From Desulfopila sp. IMCC35006 (GTDB taxonomy: Bacteria > Desulfobacterota > Desulfobulbia > Desulfobulbales > Desulfocapsaceae): a stretch of DNA of 64,000 bases. The translations under genes and the position numbers were made by a program. Where the stretch lies: positions 124,001 through 188,000 of the forward strand of contig NZ_SWCM01000009.1 of NCBI RefSeq assembly GCF_005116645.1, read 5' to 3'. This document shows, one piece after another, positions 27,414 through 37,093 of this stretch (the first letter of the stretch is position 1; the number at the start of each line of letters is the position of its first letter). A model generated the notes under the pieces. The model saw only the letters and a list, made by a program, of their open reading frames with translations. It did no database searches and was not told the DNA's origin.

Positions 27414-27520
27414 ATCCCCTCCATGTCTATTGTAAAAAAAGATGTATATCCGGCTTATTGTCCGACTCCGCCAAAAGGCTTTGCGGGATGCTGTTTAATG
27501 TTCCCTGCGGGTACTCGTGA

Positions 27521-27553
27521 AGCTGGTTACCATGCGGCGCATGGGAACCAGCT
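27521..27553. repeat. 33-bp palindromic hairpin, copy 2
   Basis: AGCTGGTTACCATGCG, one base, then CGCATGGGAACCAGCT gives a 16-bp stem with one mismatch, almost identical to 10122-10154. As there, it lies 16 bp beyond the stop codon of a minus-strand gene (the DJ-1 gene). Confidence 0.85.
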
Positions 27554-27569
27554 GACGAAACCTAACCTC

Positions 27570-28151
27570 TTACAGAGTGATTTTTGCGCCGAGCTTCTCG
27601 ATAAATCTGGCCAGCCAGGCTGGATGGGCCGGCCAGGCAGGTGCGGTGACCAGGTTCCCCTCGACATGGGCACTGTTCATCTCAACCGCCACATATTTCC
27701 CGCCGGCGAGGGCGACTTCAACCGAACAGGCCGGGTAGGCAGAACATTCACGGCCCCTCAGCACATCGGCTGCCGAAAGCAGCTGGGCACCATGACAGAC
27801 AGCGGCAATAGGTTTACCGGCTCCGGCAAAATACCTGACAATATCCAGCACCTTTTCGTTAAGGCGCAGATATTCCGGGGCACGTCCACCGGGGATCAGC
27901 AGACCGATATATTCCTCCTGCCTGACCGCATCAAAATCGGCATTGAGGGTAAAATTATGGCCTCGCTTCTCGCTATAGGTCTGGTCTCCTTCGAAATCAT
28001 GAATAGAGGTGCGGACAAAGTCCCCGGCCTTTTTATCCGGACAGATCGCATCCACCTGATAGCCCAGCATCTGCAGGGATTGAAATGGAACCATCACCTC
28101 ATAATCTTCAACATAATCACCAACAAGCATCAGAATCTTTTTCGCAGCCAT
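27570..28151 (-). CDS. DJ-1/PfpI family protein
   Basis: A 193-aa member of the class I glutamine amidotransferase-like fold. The nucleophile elbow reads AVCHGAQLL, with Cys as the reactive residue, and [13 protein letters not shown] lies just before it. Relatives include the PfpI protease, the deglycase/glyoxalase YajL/YhbO and DJ-1-like redox chaperones; an aldehyde- or glycation-related stress role is likely but not proven. A GAGGAG lies 7-12 bases before the ATG at 28151, which decides this start over the one at 28166. A hairpin follows 16 bp after the stop. Confidence 0.88.
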   Translation of the reverse strand: MAAKKILMLVGDYVEDYEVMVPFQSLQMLGYQVDAICPDKKAGDFVRTSIHDFEGDQTYSEKRGHNFTLNADFDAVRQEEYIGLLIPGGRAPEYLRLNEKVLDIVRYFAGAGKPIAAVCHGAQLLSAADVLRGRECSAYPACSVEVALAGGKYVAVEMNSAHVEGNLVTAPAWPAHPAWLARFIEKLGAKITL

Positions 28152-28344
28152 GTGAATGCTCCTCAATAATATTTTTCAGCGTTTATACTATACCAACTCT
28201 CATGCAACGACCCTTCAGCAAAAACCTTCGTGGGCGCAGGCGGAGGCATCTTCATGTCCCACCGCTTTTAAAGCTTGTACCACGGCGAACAACACTATAC
28301 ATTATTGATCGTATCTTCTATTAATTTCTCATTAAATTTGACAT

Positions 28345-28590
28345 ATGAACGAACAACAAGCCAAAAACCCGCTGCACGGCGTAACTCTGGAACAGATTAT
28401 GAACTTTCTGGTTGCCGATTATGGCTGGGAAAAATTAGGCAAATACATCAAGATCCGCTGTTTTACCGATAACCCCTCGGTGCAGTCCAGCCTTAAATTT
28501 CTGCGCAAGACCCCGTGGGCAAGAGAAAAGGTGGAAAAACTCTATATTTCCACCCTGGAGCGGGCCAACAGGAAAGCACCTTACAAGTAG
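28345..28590 (+). CDS. VF530 family DNA-binding protein (DUF2132)
   Basis: This 81-aa protein follows the VF530 pattern: NPLHGVTLEQIMNFLVADYG, then IRCFTDNPSVQSSLKFLRKT and PWAREKVEKLY. Family members are small, basic, helical and reported to bind DNA in structural work on a Vibrio homologue. The C-terminus is Lys/Arg-rich. It ends in a strong terminator shared with the convergent Bax-inhibitor gene. Biological role unknown. Confidence 0.85.
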   Translation: MNEQQAKNPLHGVTLEQIMNFLVADYGWEKLGKYIKIRCFTDNPSVQSSLKFLRKTPWAREKVEKLYISTLERANRKAPYK

Positions 28591-28601
28591 AGGGATTTTT
28601 T

Positions 28602-28639
28602 CAAAAAAAAACACGCCCGGAATCCGGGCGTGTTTTTTC
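28602..28639. terminator. Bidirectional rho-independent terminator
   Basis: AAAAAACACGCCCGG, three bases, then CCGGGCGTGTTTTTT form a near-perfect stem flanked by A-run and T-run, working for both the VF530 gene (plus) and the Bax-inhibitor gene (minus). Confidence 0.92.
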
Positions 28640-28671
28640 TTTCAGCCAAAACCAGTGGTTCCTGCAGCCAA

Positions 28672-29379
28672 TCAGTTCCTGTTGCCGCCAAAAAAGCGCA
28701 GGAGCATGAGGAACAGGTTGATAAAATCCAGATAGAGCGTCAAAGCGCCCATGATCGAGCCTTTGCTGATTGCCTCGCTGCCCTGGCTCATGATTCCGTC
28801 CTCACCTATTTTTTTGATTCTCTGCACATCATAGGCAGTCAGGCCGGTGAAGACAATGACCCCGATAAAGGAGATCATCCAGGACATGCCGGAACTCTTC
28901 AGGAAGATATTGACCACTGAGGCGATAATGACACCGATAAGCCCCATAAATAAAAAGGAACCCCAGCCGGAAAGATCTTTTTTCGTCACCAGGCCATAAA
29001 CGGCCATTGCGCCAAACATACCGGCAGTTATAAAGAAAGTTCCGGCAATCGATGAGCTGGTGTAGGCGAGAAAAATCACCGACAGAGTGAGGCCGTTGAG
29101 CACCGAATAACCAAGGAACAGACTGGAGGCGGTTGACGCCTGAATCTTCTGGATCCTGGCCGAAAGATAAAAGACCAGCCCCAGCTCACCGATCATCAGG
29201 ATAAAGAACAGCGGGCTGCCGATGATTAACCCGGCCAGACTGGTATTGGCAGTAACAAAAGCGACAATCCCGGTAATCCCCAGGCCAAGGGCCATCCAGT
29301 TAAAGACTTTGGCCAGAAAAATAGTTGAGGCTTGCTGCTGGGCCTGCGCGAGTGGTATCTGCTTTACATTTTCATACAT
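28672..29379 (-). CDS. Bax inhibitor-1/YccA family integral membrane protein
   Basis: A 235-aa protein with about seven membrane helices and the BI-1 end region FTGLTAYDVQRIKKIGED, whose acidic residues in the family form a pH-sensitive Ca2+ pore sensor. In bacteria these proteins (YccA, YetJ) act as calcium leak channels or modulate the membrane protease FtsH. The N-terminus is a short Gln-rich cytosolic segment. The gene is a single transcription unit ending at a shared terminator. The specific role here is not known. Confidence 0.92.
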   Translation of the reverse strand: MYENVKQIPLAQAQQQASTIFLAKVFNWMALGLGITGIVAFVTANTSLAGLIIGSPLFFILMIGELGLVFYLSARIQKIQASTASSLFLGYSVLNGLTLSVIFLAYTSSSIAGTFFITAGMFGAMAVYGLVTKKDLSGWGSFLFMGLIGVIIASVVNIFLKSSGMSWMISFIGVIVFTGLTAYDVQRIKKIGEDGIMSQGSEAISKGSIMGALTLYLDFINLFLMLLRFFGGNRN

Positions 29380-29638
29380 CGTTGTAGTCCTCTTGTTAAA
29401 TGTGAAAATTGATGGCGTCGTGAAAACTCTCCAAAGCGGAGAGCAATGTTCATCTGCTGTATTGCCGCATTTGGTTTGTTTTACTTATCCATCTGGAATT
29501 ATACGTTGTTACCAGTGTATCAAAGTTGATCCTGGTTACCTAATGTACTGATTACATTAATCACTGACCGGGCGGAAGGAAGTGTTGTTGTGCATATTTT
29601 CCGGATCCTTTTGTCTTGCGCCAATCTTTTATCACCGC

Positions 29639-32476
29639 TTAAAAGCTGTAGCCAATGGAAAAGTGAAATCTGCCGGACGATTCGCCGTCTTCAGGATTCA
29701 GGTTATGCCCGTAGACCAGACCTATCGGGCCGATCGGGGTAAGATAGCGCAGACCGAGCCCCACCGACGAGCGAAACCCGCTCGATCCTTCATCCAGCAG
29801 CGTATCCTGCACGGTGCCCATATCGTAGAAGGTGGCCAGTTCCAGGTTCCTGCCCAGATCGATACGCGCCTCCAGGTTGCCCACCACGGCAGTCTTGCCG
29901 CCGACAGGATCGCCATTGCTGTCAAAGCGCAGCAGGTTTTCAGCAAAACCCCGGACACTTTGGATGCCCCCCAGATAAAACAACTGGTCATCGGGAATCT
30001 GGGCACTGTCCGAGTAGGAAACCACCTGTCCGACCATCGCCCTGCTGACCAGGGTCAGTTTTTTCAAGGGAGTCCAGTAATAACGGGTATCGAATTTATA
30101 GCGGACAAAGTCATCCAGCTGGTTGCCCACCCCCTTGGAGACATTCACCCCCATGGACGAGAGCAGGCCCCTGGTTGGCCGGACAAAAGAATCCCGGGTG
30201 TCATAGGTGAATGAGGGTGTGGTGACGAAGTCGGTCCGGGTCTCTTCGTCGAATTCTTCTCCGGGCTGCGCATCAACACTGAACTCCGTGCGCCTTTCCA
30301 GACCAAAACTGATGGCCGTCGTCAGATGCTTGTCCCAGATGCGATTGACGCCCAGTGATCCGCCGATGCTTCGGGTACCGAACGTCTGGTTGAACTCGGT
30401 CAGCTCTTCGGCGAAGACACCGGCAGTGGCCGCGGTTCGGGTGCCCAGAAACCGGGGTTCGGTGAACTGGGTTTCCAGCCGGTAGCCGGTCTCGCTTACT
30501 GCAGCTGAAGCCCACAGCTCCTTGTTCAACCCGAACAGATTGCGGTCGCCGCCTTTTATCCGGCCAAAGAAACCGGTATCCGATTGATACCCGGTACCGC
30601 CCTGAACATAATAGGGTTTATTCTCCTCGACCTCAACAAACAGATCCACCGTGTCCGCTTTTTCCTTCAAGCCGAAGGTGCGGTAATTCACACTATGAAA
30701 GATCTCCATGTCCCGCAGGCGGCGCTGGGCCTCATAAAGAGCCTGCAGTGACAGGGGACCGCCCGGCTCCATCGCCAGCTCCTGCCTGATAACCTTTTCA
30801 TCGGTACGCAGGTTGCCGGAGACGAAGATATTGCCCAGGGTTACCCGCGGTCCGGTATCGACGGTATAAACGATATCCGCCTGGGTATGATCCGCGCTGT
30901 ATGCAGTATCCGTCTGCACCGTTGCATAGGGGTACCCTTTTTCCGAGATCAGCCCGATGATGGCTTCTTTTTCCACCTCCGAGGCGGCGCTTCGAAACGG
31001 GTCACCCGGATGATGCACCAGCACTTTTCTTGCCGCCGCTTCCGGCACCCCCGTCAAGTTTTTAATAACAATCGAGCGCACCATGGTCTGCGGGCCTTCC
31101 TCGATATCGAGTGAGACGCCGGCACCGGTCCTGTCCTGATTGAACTTCACCCTGGAGTCCACCGTACGTTTGGTAAAACCGCTGTTCAGATACATGGTTG
31201 TCACCGCATAGGTGTCGGTTTCCAGGGTCTCCGGCACGTAGGCACCATCGTGCAGAATCGACGGCGGCCGGGTGAGCATCTGCTCCTTTATCTGTTCTTC
31301 CGGGACAGCCTCATTGCCGGCAATGGTTACCTCGTCCACGATGGTCTGCGGGCCTTCCTCAATGGCAAAGCACAGTGGTTGTGTCTGCTCGCCGGTTTCT
31401 GTTCCGGGACACCTGTCAACCTTGACCGTCGTCTCAAGATACCCCGCCTCATGGTAGCGTTTTTTGATATTCCTGATACTTTTTCTAATGCCGGTATTGT
31501 TTCGATTACCCGAGGTAAAAATAACCACGTCTTTGTTCAGAGTCATATCCCAGAACTGTTTATTTCCCGAAAATTCGACTGAATAGCGCGGTCCTTCCTT
31601 GATCTGCACAGTAACGTCAACCTGCCGTGAATCGCCGGGATGGGCAAGACTGTAGGACAGTTCAGCCTCGGCAAAACCCTTGCTGTAGTAGTAGTCTTTC
31701 AGTGCGGTCATGTCTTTTTTCAGCTGATATTCACTGAACCGGCCAAACCAGAGCATGAGATCAGCCCGCCAGACCGACATCCGCAATTTAAGGGCAGTGG
31801 CGGAAACATTCGTGTTGCCCGCAAAAGCCAGGGTGCCGAGAACGTAGTGCGGCCCTTTATCGATATCGACGAGGATAACGGCCTGTTCGTCTCCGGGCAG
31901 CAGCTGTTCGGTTACCGACACCTTCGGGTCGATATAGCCCTCTCTTTTATACCGCCTGGCGACTGCCCCGGTCTGGGACGACAATTGTTCCAGCGTGTAG
32001 GGATTACCCGGATAAATTGTCATCTGGTTTAAAATTTCCCGCTCAAAAAGAGGAGATTTTCCCGCAATATCTATTTTGGCGATTGTCCGGTAAGGGGTGA
32101 GGGTGTAAATGAGTGTTTCACCGCCGGCCTGGGAAGTCGAATCAACATGGATGGCCGCAAAGCGATTGCTGAGCTTGAGGGCATCGATCGAAGCCTGCAG
32201 GGCTTTTTCATGAAGAACATCGCCGGGGTGCAGTCGGATAAGCTGCCTGGCCATATAGGCGTACGAATTCTTCCTGTCTTCAGGCAAAGTACCGTCTATT
32301 ACCACCTGGATACCGCTGACGACCATTGCCGGGCCATTGCGCTGTGCGGCAGCATTATCGACCGTGACGGTATTGTCGGCCACCCCCCGCACGCACGGAA
32401 GAAACAACAGGCCCAGAACCAGGACCCACATCCGCCATGGTGCGGGCCTGCGGCGTTTTTTCGGCTGCTTGTTCAT
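29639..32476 (-). CDS. tamA: Omp85-family outer membrane protein (TamA/BamA-like) with seven POTRA-like repeats
   Basis: A 945-aa Omp85 protein: signal peptide (about 1-34), a periplasmic series of POTRA domains, then a C-terminal 16-stranded barrel (about 640-945) ending in RFHFSIGYSF with terminal Phe. I count seven POTRA-like starts, for example IAKIDIAGKSPLFEREIL, LGTLAFAGNTNVSATALK, VDEVTIAGNEAVPEEQI and LGNIFVSGNLRTDEKVI. E. coli TamA has three and BamA five. The gene overlaps the downstream tamB by four bases, which favours a Tam role: insertion of outer membrane proteins or lipid transport across the periplasm. A BamA duplicate role remains possible. Confidence 0.88.
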   Translation of the reverse strand: MNKQPKKRRRPAPWRMWVLVLGLLFLPCVRGVADNTVTVDNAAAQRNGPAMVVSGIQVVIDGTLPEDRKNSYAYMARQLIRLHPGDVLHEKALQASIDALKLSNRFAAIHVDSTSQAGGETLIYTLTPYRTIAKIDIAGKSPLFEREILNQMTIYPGNPYTLEQLSSQTGAVARRYKREGYIDPKVSVTEQLLPGDEQAVILVDIDKGPHYVLGTLAFAGNTNVSATALKLRMSVWRADLMLWFGRFSEYQLKKDMTALKDYYYSKGFAEAELSYSLAHPGDSRQVDVTVQIKEGPRYSVEFSGNKQFWDMTLNKDVVIFTSGNRNNTGIRKSIRNIKKRYHEAGYLETTVKVDRCPGTETGEQTQPLCFAIEEGPQTIVDEVTIAGNEAVPEEQIKEQMLTRPPSILHDGAYVPETLETDTYAVTTMYLNSGFTKRTVDSRVKFNQDRTGAGVSLDIEEGPQTMVRSIVIKNLTGVPEAAARKVLVHHPGDPFRSAASEVEKEAIIGLISEKGYPYATVQTDTAYSADHTQADIVYTVDTGPRVTLGNIFVSGNLRTDEKVIRQELAMEPGGPLSLQALYEAQRRLRDMEIFHSVNYRTFGLKEKADTVDLFVEVEENKPYYVQGGTGYQSDTGFFGRIKGGDRNLFGLNKELWASAAVSETGYRLETQFTEPRFLGTRTAATAGVFAEELTEFNQTFGTRSIGGSLGVNRIWDKHLTTAISFGLERRTEFSVDAQPGEEFDEETRTDFVTTPSFTYDTRDSFVRPTRGLLSSMGVNVSKGVGNQLDDFVRYKFDTRYYWTPLKKLTLVSRAMVGQVVSYSDSAQIPDDQLFYLGGIQSVRGFAENLLRFDSNGDPVGGKTAVVGNLEARIDLGRNLELATFYDMGTVQDTLLDEGSSGFRSSVGLGLRYLTPIGPIGLVYGHNLNPEDGESSGRFHFSIGYSF

Positions 32477-35400
32477 CTGAATTCTACCCGGAATATGAGT
32501 TCTGCGCCAAAGACGCCCTGGTTGTCCTGAAAGCCGCTGAGCAGGATACGCTCCAGCAGTTTATATTCCGTTATAGCACGCTGGACAACCGCCCCATCCT
32601 TGGACTCAACCGCATACTTGAGGGTAATGCGGTCGGACAGGTGCTTGCCGACGGTCACTTTGGTACCCTCGGTGTCCGTGCCATCTCCGGCTTCCAACTG
32701 CAGGATATCGACGCCGGTATTTTTTTTAATATCTCCGCCAAAGGTTTCGGCAACCATTTCAGCCATGATCTGGGCATTGGAACGCTTTGATCCCCCTTCC
32801 CCGGCAACCAGCTCCTGGCCGGTCCGGCCAAACAGAATAAGTGACAGGATATCCGAATCGGATTCCGCCGGGACCGATGAAAGCCGCAGCTGCAAATTAT
32901 CCGGGGTGCCTTGAACAGTAAGCGTGATGGTCCAGGTTCTGATGGTCGTCTGGCTCTCGATATCGATTGCCGCTTCGGTCCGGTAGGGATTGACAAAGTC
33001 AATGACACCTTTTTTCACCTCAAATGTCCTTTTCTGAAAAGTGAGTGTCCCCGAGTCTACCTGGGCCCGGCCGTTGATAATGGGTCGGGCAAGTCCACCG
33101 CCGACCCTCAGATCCGGACTGATCTCCAGGTCGGCCAGATTGTTCTGGACATAAAAGGGCTGCCGATTTTTGATCTTGACGTCCAGCTTGACGGTATCAA
33201 AATATGGCAAAGATACCGGCTTGGCCGGGGGAGCCACTGTCCTCCTGCGATCCGTTGCCATCTCCAACAGGTTCATCTCCACATCTTTATAGTACAGCCC
33301 TTCCAGCAGCACGATGTCCCCGGTGACATTCGCCAGTTTGTCTTTCCCGGTGATGTTGATGTCCGCATTGAGCAGCAGGGATAGGGTGTTCGCCACCTCC
33401 AGCGGCAGGGCTTTCGCCTGAAGCCCCAGATTGACCTGGGTCGGCACAAACTTTTCATGCGCGACGGTGCCGTTTACGATAAAAGAACCGGTGTCGAGGA
33501 ATCCCTTGAGGGTATCGACGCGAATATCGGTGGGAGTCATGACAATTTGCCCGTTCAGATCATGCAGTTTCTGCACCAGACCAGGCACGGTCATGCCGAT
33601 ATTTTCCAAATCGACACGGCCGTCAATCCGCGGATCGGCACTGTTGCCGGTGAGTTTTCCCTGCAGGGCCAAGCTGCCGGTGGCATCACCCAGTTCATCG
33701 CTGAAATACTTCGCCGCGGCCAGAGGGATCCGACCGTCGACCTGGATGTTCAAACTGCCGCCAAGAAGCGCATCGCCCTGCACTTTCAAGCGGCCGGAAG
33801 AGAGCAGCGCCAGTTCAATCGGCGGAACAGTCAGTTTCTGGTCGGCCAGCTGCAGAGCTATCCGGTCAGACTGCAGCAACGACACGTCTTTGAACAGCAG
33901 CTGCAGGGCAGAAAGATCCACCTGTACCGAGGCGCGCGCAGCGTCACGGATATTGCCGCTGGCCTGGACCTGTCCGGTCAGGGTACCATGCAAGTCCGGT
34001 TTCCCTGCAGCCTTAAAATAGCTGGCGGTCTCGGTACGGTCAAAGATCAGCCGGCCATTGAAATCGCCTTTTTTCAGATCACAGCTTGCCTGCACAGCAA
34101 AATTCAGTTTACCCGTCACTTTGGCCAGCATATCATGCAGACTGAAACTGAGACGGGCGTCCTCCATCGCCCCTTCATTGACAATTATATTCGAGAGGAC
34201 AAGCTGACCGTTGACATCCGGGTTATCCACTTTTCCCTTGGCCGCAACATCGAGCTGCAACACTCCTTTACCCGGAAAAACCTCACGCAGCTGCGGAATG
34301 GAGGCGACCGAAATGTCCGTCGATTGCAAAGAGAGATCCATGGTTTTATCCAGCCCCACCGACCCGCCGCCCTGAATCTGTTCGCCTGGCCCAAAAGTTG
34401 CCAGCAGCTGATCCAGCCAGAGGCGCTGGTCCTTAAAACGGGCATCAACCGCAATTTTTTCGAGAGACTGGCCGGCAAAGCTCACCTTTTTACCAGCCAG
34501 GTTTATCCGGCCAACGGGCTTGTCAAAGCTGCCCTGGACCGCAGCCTTGAAGGTCAAATCACCCCTCGCCGAGTCGACAAAGTCGGCAGGGTTAAGGTGG
34601 TCTGCATCAGCAGTCAGGTTCACCAGCGGATTTTCCAGCAGGCCAAGCGTTTCCGGGTTGAAGAGCTGAATGGAGCCGGCTGTCCGCAAGGCGGAGCCCT
34701 TATTGTCGAGCTGCAGCCGATCGATAAAGACGGTGCCGCTCTTTAAGCGGAGATGGCTGTCGATATTGCCGATGGTGACGGCATCACTCTTCAGCGACCT
34801 GGCGGTGAGGGCAAGGTCGCCCTGCAGTGTACGCAGCGCACCATCCACCTGCAGCTGGCCGTCGATTGTGCCTTTAACGGGTGCAGCCTGCATAAAATCG
34901 GCTGGGGATACTGTCTTCAGAGAGAGCTGGAGGTAATTGGCAAATTCGGGATCGAGGCCGCCGCCTTCCGGCAGAGGCAGGAGTCGAAGGCGACCCTTGC
35001 CCTGTATCCGGGAGCCTTTGTTCTGCAGCGCAAGAGAGCTCAGCTGCAGCAGGCCGTCCTGGTCCATATTGGCCTGGACGAGCAGATCGCCCAGGGAATA
35101 GGCGGCAAACTTCAGGTTCTTTGAGGCCAGATCCACCGAAAACTGGGGTTGTTTCACGTTGCCGTCAACACTCAGCGCCGCCGTACAGGCGCCGCCGACC
35201 GACGGTACTCCGACGACAGCAAGGGCCCGTGCGAGATCATCCGCTTTCAAGGTCAATTGTGCCGCAACAGTTTGCTCATCGAGCTGAAAACGGCCGTCTC
35301 CGGCAAGTTGCAGACCATCTGTGTTAACCTTGAGGCCAGATACCAAAAGTGTGCCGCGGTCCATTTCTGCCGTCAGCTGCACATTGGCATCCGTCGCTCT

Positions 35401-36684
35401 CTCCATGCCGGGTGCGATAAGCTGCCGTCCGGCTGCCTGCATCGTCAGCTGCGCCGAAATATCCGCAGGCATGATACCTTTTCCGGTCAGTGACAGCTGC
35501 CCGTCTGTTGCCCCTTGTAAATCGACAAACTGTTTCACCCAGCTGTTGAGCTCCGGGATATTATGCGCCAGCTTCAGGGCGTAGGCGATACTGTTGATAT
35601 CTTTTGGCGGGGCCAGAAAGCCTGTTGGAAAGGCGGCACGAAGATCAACCGTGCCATCCAGAGAGACCGTTCCGTCGGCCAGCCGGAGAGCTGTCTTCTC
35701 CAGATTAACCTCCCTGTCCTTTAGTGCAACAGCCAGCTCACCACGGTCCAGAGGTTGCCCGGCAAGCACTGCCTGATCAACCGACAGCATGAGCCTGGCA
35801 TCCGGGTTGGCCACCCTGCCCTTGAGGTTAAGATGTCCCTTCACCGGGCCGGAGTAGTCACCGGCAAGAGGCAGAATCTTGGCTAACTCCGCCAGCTGGC
35901 TGTCAAAGGTCAGAACGGCGTCGACCACTGGCTCCGCGTGCTGCTGATCGGCTGTACCGGAGAGATTGACGGCCGTCTGCCCGGAGATGATCCGGAAGGT
36001 GGAAAGGCTCAGTTTGCCGTCATTAATTCCGGCCTTCAAGATGATCTCTGCCGGCAGTGGCTGCATGTCGCCGCTGCGGAATCGAACATCGCTCAAAGAA
36101 ACCTCCAGGTTGCCGGATTGCTTGTTGAGATCGCCACTCCCGGCGATATTGAAGCCGGCTGCTTCCAGGTGCATGGCCTCATCTGCCGGTGAAAAGGTGA
36201 AACGACCGCCAGCCAGCTGAATCGAGTTAAAAACGATATTAAAGGGGAATCCTCCACTTTCGGCTGGCGGTTCCGTCGTCTTTTCCCGGTCAGGTGGCAC
36301 CAGGGCAGTCATCAGGTTAAGCGTTGTATCCTTATTGACAGCCACATCGGCCCATGGCCCCTGCAGCAGGATATGGTTGACGCGGATCTCCCGCTGCAAG
36401 AGTCCCCGCCAGTCCAGCCCTGCTGAAAAATGACTGAAACCGGCCAGGGTCAGCCCCTGAGGATCTTTGAGTACAACGCCATCTACGTTCAGTTCCGGAT
36501 GCAGCAGTGACAGGCTCAGGCTTGCAACACTGATTTTTCCGGGAATCTGACCGTTGATTTGAGCCTGCAGCCATTGCAGGCCAGGGTTGGATTGTATCCA
36601 GAAAAACCCACCGCAGACCACCGCACCCGCCAGGGTTGCCAGGGTGGTGATGAGCAACAGGAAATATTTGCAGATTTTTTTCAA
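32473..36684 (-). CDS. tamB: Translocation and assembly module protein TamB (AsmA-like)
   Basis: This 1,403-aa protein starts with one membrane anchor (about 7-30), is otherwise a long beta-rich periplasmic chain with a weak repeat of 20-40 residues (AsmA/TamB super-helix), and ends in the conserved DUF490 domain (about 1090-1403; SDILSLILFGR, VTVGKHLSDRITLKYAVE, GVFGAELIFRVEFR). TamB-like proteins form hydrophobic grooves bridging inner and outer membranes for phospholipid transport and OMP assembly. It overlaps the tamA start by four bases. Four long plus-strand frames across it are antisense shadows. Confidence 0.92.
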   Translation of the reverse strand: MKKICKYFLLLITTLATLAGAVVCGGFFWIQSNPGLQWLQAQINGQIPGKISVASLSLSLLHPELNVDGVVLKDPQGLTLAGFSHFSAGLDWRGLLQREIRVNHILLQGPWADVAVNKDTTLNLMTALVPPDREKTTEPPAESGGFPFNIVFNSIQLAGGRFTFSPADEAMHLEAAGFNIAGSGDLNKQSGNLEVSLSDVRFRSGDMQPLPAEIILKAGINDGKLSLSTFRIISGQTAVNLSGTADQQHAEPVVDAVLTFDSQLAELAKILPLAGDYSGPVKGHLNLKGRVANPDARLMLSVDQAVLAGQPLDRGELAVALKDREVNLEKTALRLADGTVSLDGTVDLRAAFPTGFLAPPKDINSIAYALKLAHNIPELNSWVKQFVDLQGATDGQLSLTGKGIMPADISAQLTMQAAGRQLIAPGMERATDANVQLTAEMDRGTLLVSGLKVNTDGLQLAGDGRFQLDEQTVAAQLTLKADDLARALAVVGVPSVGGACTAALSVDGNVKQPQFSVDLASKNLKFAAYSLGDLLVQANMDQDGLLQLSSLALQNKGSRIQGKGRLRLLPLPEGGGLDPEFANYLQLSLKTVSPADFMQAAPVKGTIDGQLQVDGALRTLQGDLALTARSLKSDAVTIGNIDSHLRLKSGTVFIDRLQLDNKGSALRTAGSIQLFNPETLGLLENPLVNLTADADHLNPADFVDSARGDLTFKAAVQGSFDKPVGRINLAGKKVSFAGQSLEKIAVDARFKDQRLWLDQLLATFGPGEQIQGGGSVGLDKTMDLSLQSTDISVASIPQLREVFPGKGVLQLDVAAKGKVDNPDVNGQLVLSNIIVNEGAMEDARLSFSLHDMLAKVTGKLNFAVQASCDLKKGDFNGRLIFDRTETASYFKAAGKPDLHGTLTGQVQASGNIRDAARASVQVDLSALQLLFKDVSLLQSDRIALQLADQKLTVPPIELALLSSGRLKVQGDALLGGSLNIQVDGRIPLAAAKYFSDELGDATGSLALQGKLTGNSADPRIDGRVDLENIGMTVPGLVQKLHDLNGQIVMTPTDIRVDTLKGFLDTGSFIVNGTVAHEKFVPTQVNLGLQAKALPLEVANTLSLLLNADINITGKDKLANVTGDIVLLEGLYYKDVEMNLLEMATDRRRTVAPPAKPVSLPYFDTVKLDVKIKNRQPFYVQNNLADLEISPDLRVGGGLARPIINGRAQVDSGTLTFQKRTFEVKKGVIDFVNPYRTEAAIDIESQTTIRTWTITLTVQGTPDNLQLRLSSVPAESDSDILSLILFGRTGQELVAGEGGSKRSNAQIMAEMVAETFGGDIKKNTGVDILQLEAGDGTDTEGTKVTVGKHLSDRITLKYAVESKDGAVVQRAITEYKLLERILLSGFQDNQGVFGAELIFRVEFR

Positions 36685-36704
36685 CGAAGTGCAACCTTTT
36701 AATT

Positions 36705-36878
36705 ATGTGATTACCACTAACCCTCAGCTATAAGGGGATATGAGATGTCCTTTGCACGGGTGTTCCGCAGCCTGGATGGCTGCGGTCAAGCCCCCAGGGA
36801 TGGGTTTATGACGTCCCGTGCAAAGGGCACCTCATATCCCTCTGGATTTTCTAAGCTGAACTTTAGTGGTAATCACAT
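36705..36878. repeat. Dispersed palindromic element, family A, copy A3 (174 bp)
   Basis: Terminal inverted repeats ATGTGATTACCACTAA and TTAGTGGTAATCACAT are perfect over 16 bp. Inner arms GGATATGAGATGTCCTTTGC and its near-complement flank a core with a CAGCC-TGGAT-GGCTG hairpin. The element is the reverse complement of A1 and the same length. It lies just upstream of tamB, between it and the diguanylate cyclase gene. Confidence 0.9.
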
Positions 36879-37093
36879 TTCATTAGGATAAGAAAGACAG
36901 CTAACAAAGCTGCCCCCGATCTATTAATCAAGGCATGCCAAACAAATCGCCCGAGCTTATAATGAATATTCCCTCCATCAATTGCCCGCAAGATAAAAAA
37001 CGGCCAATCTCATATCGAATGCATGTTGCCCACACGGCGGTCCTTCGCCCCGCGAAAATAAAGCCATGGCCAGAGACTCCTGGTAAAATACCT

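Noticed and set aside
33457-34746. 429-codon plus-strand frame
   Set aside because: Antisense to tamB; codon and residue pattern follow from the tamB reading frame.
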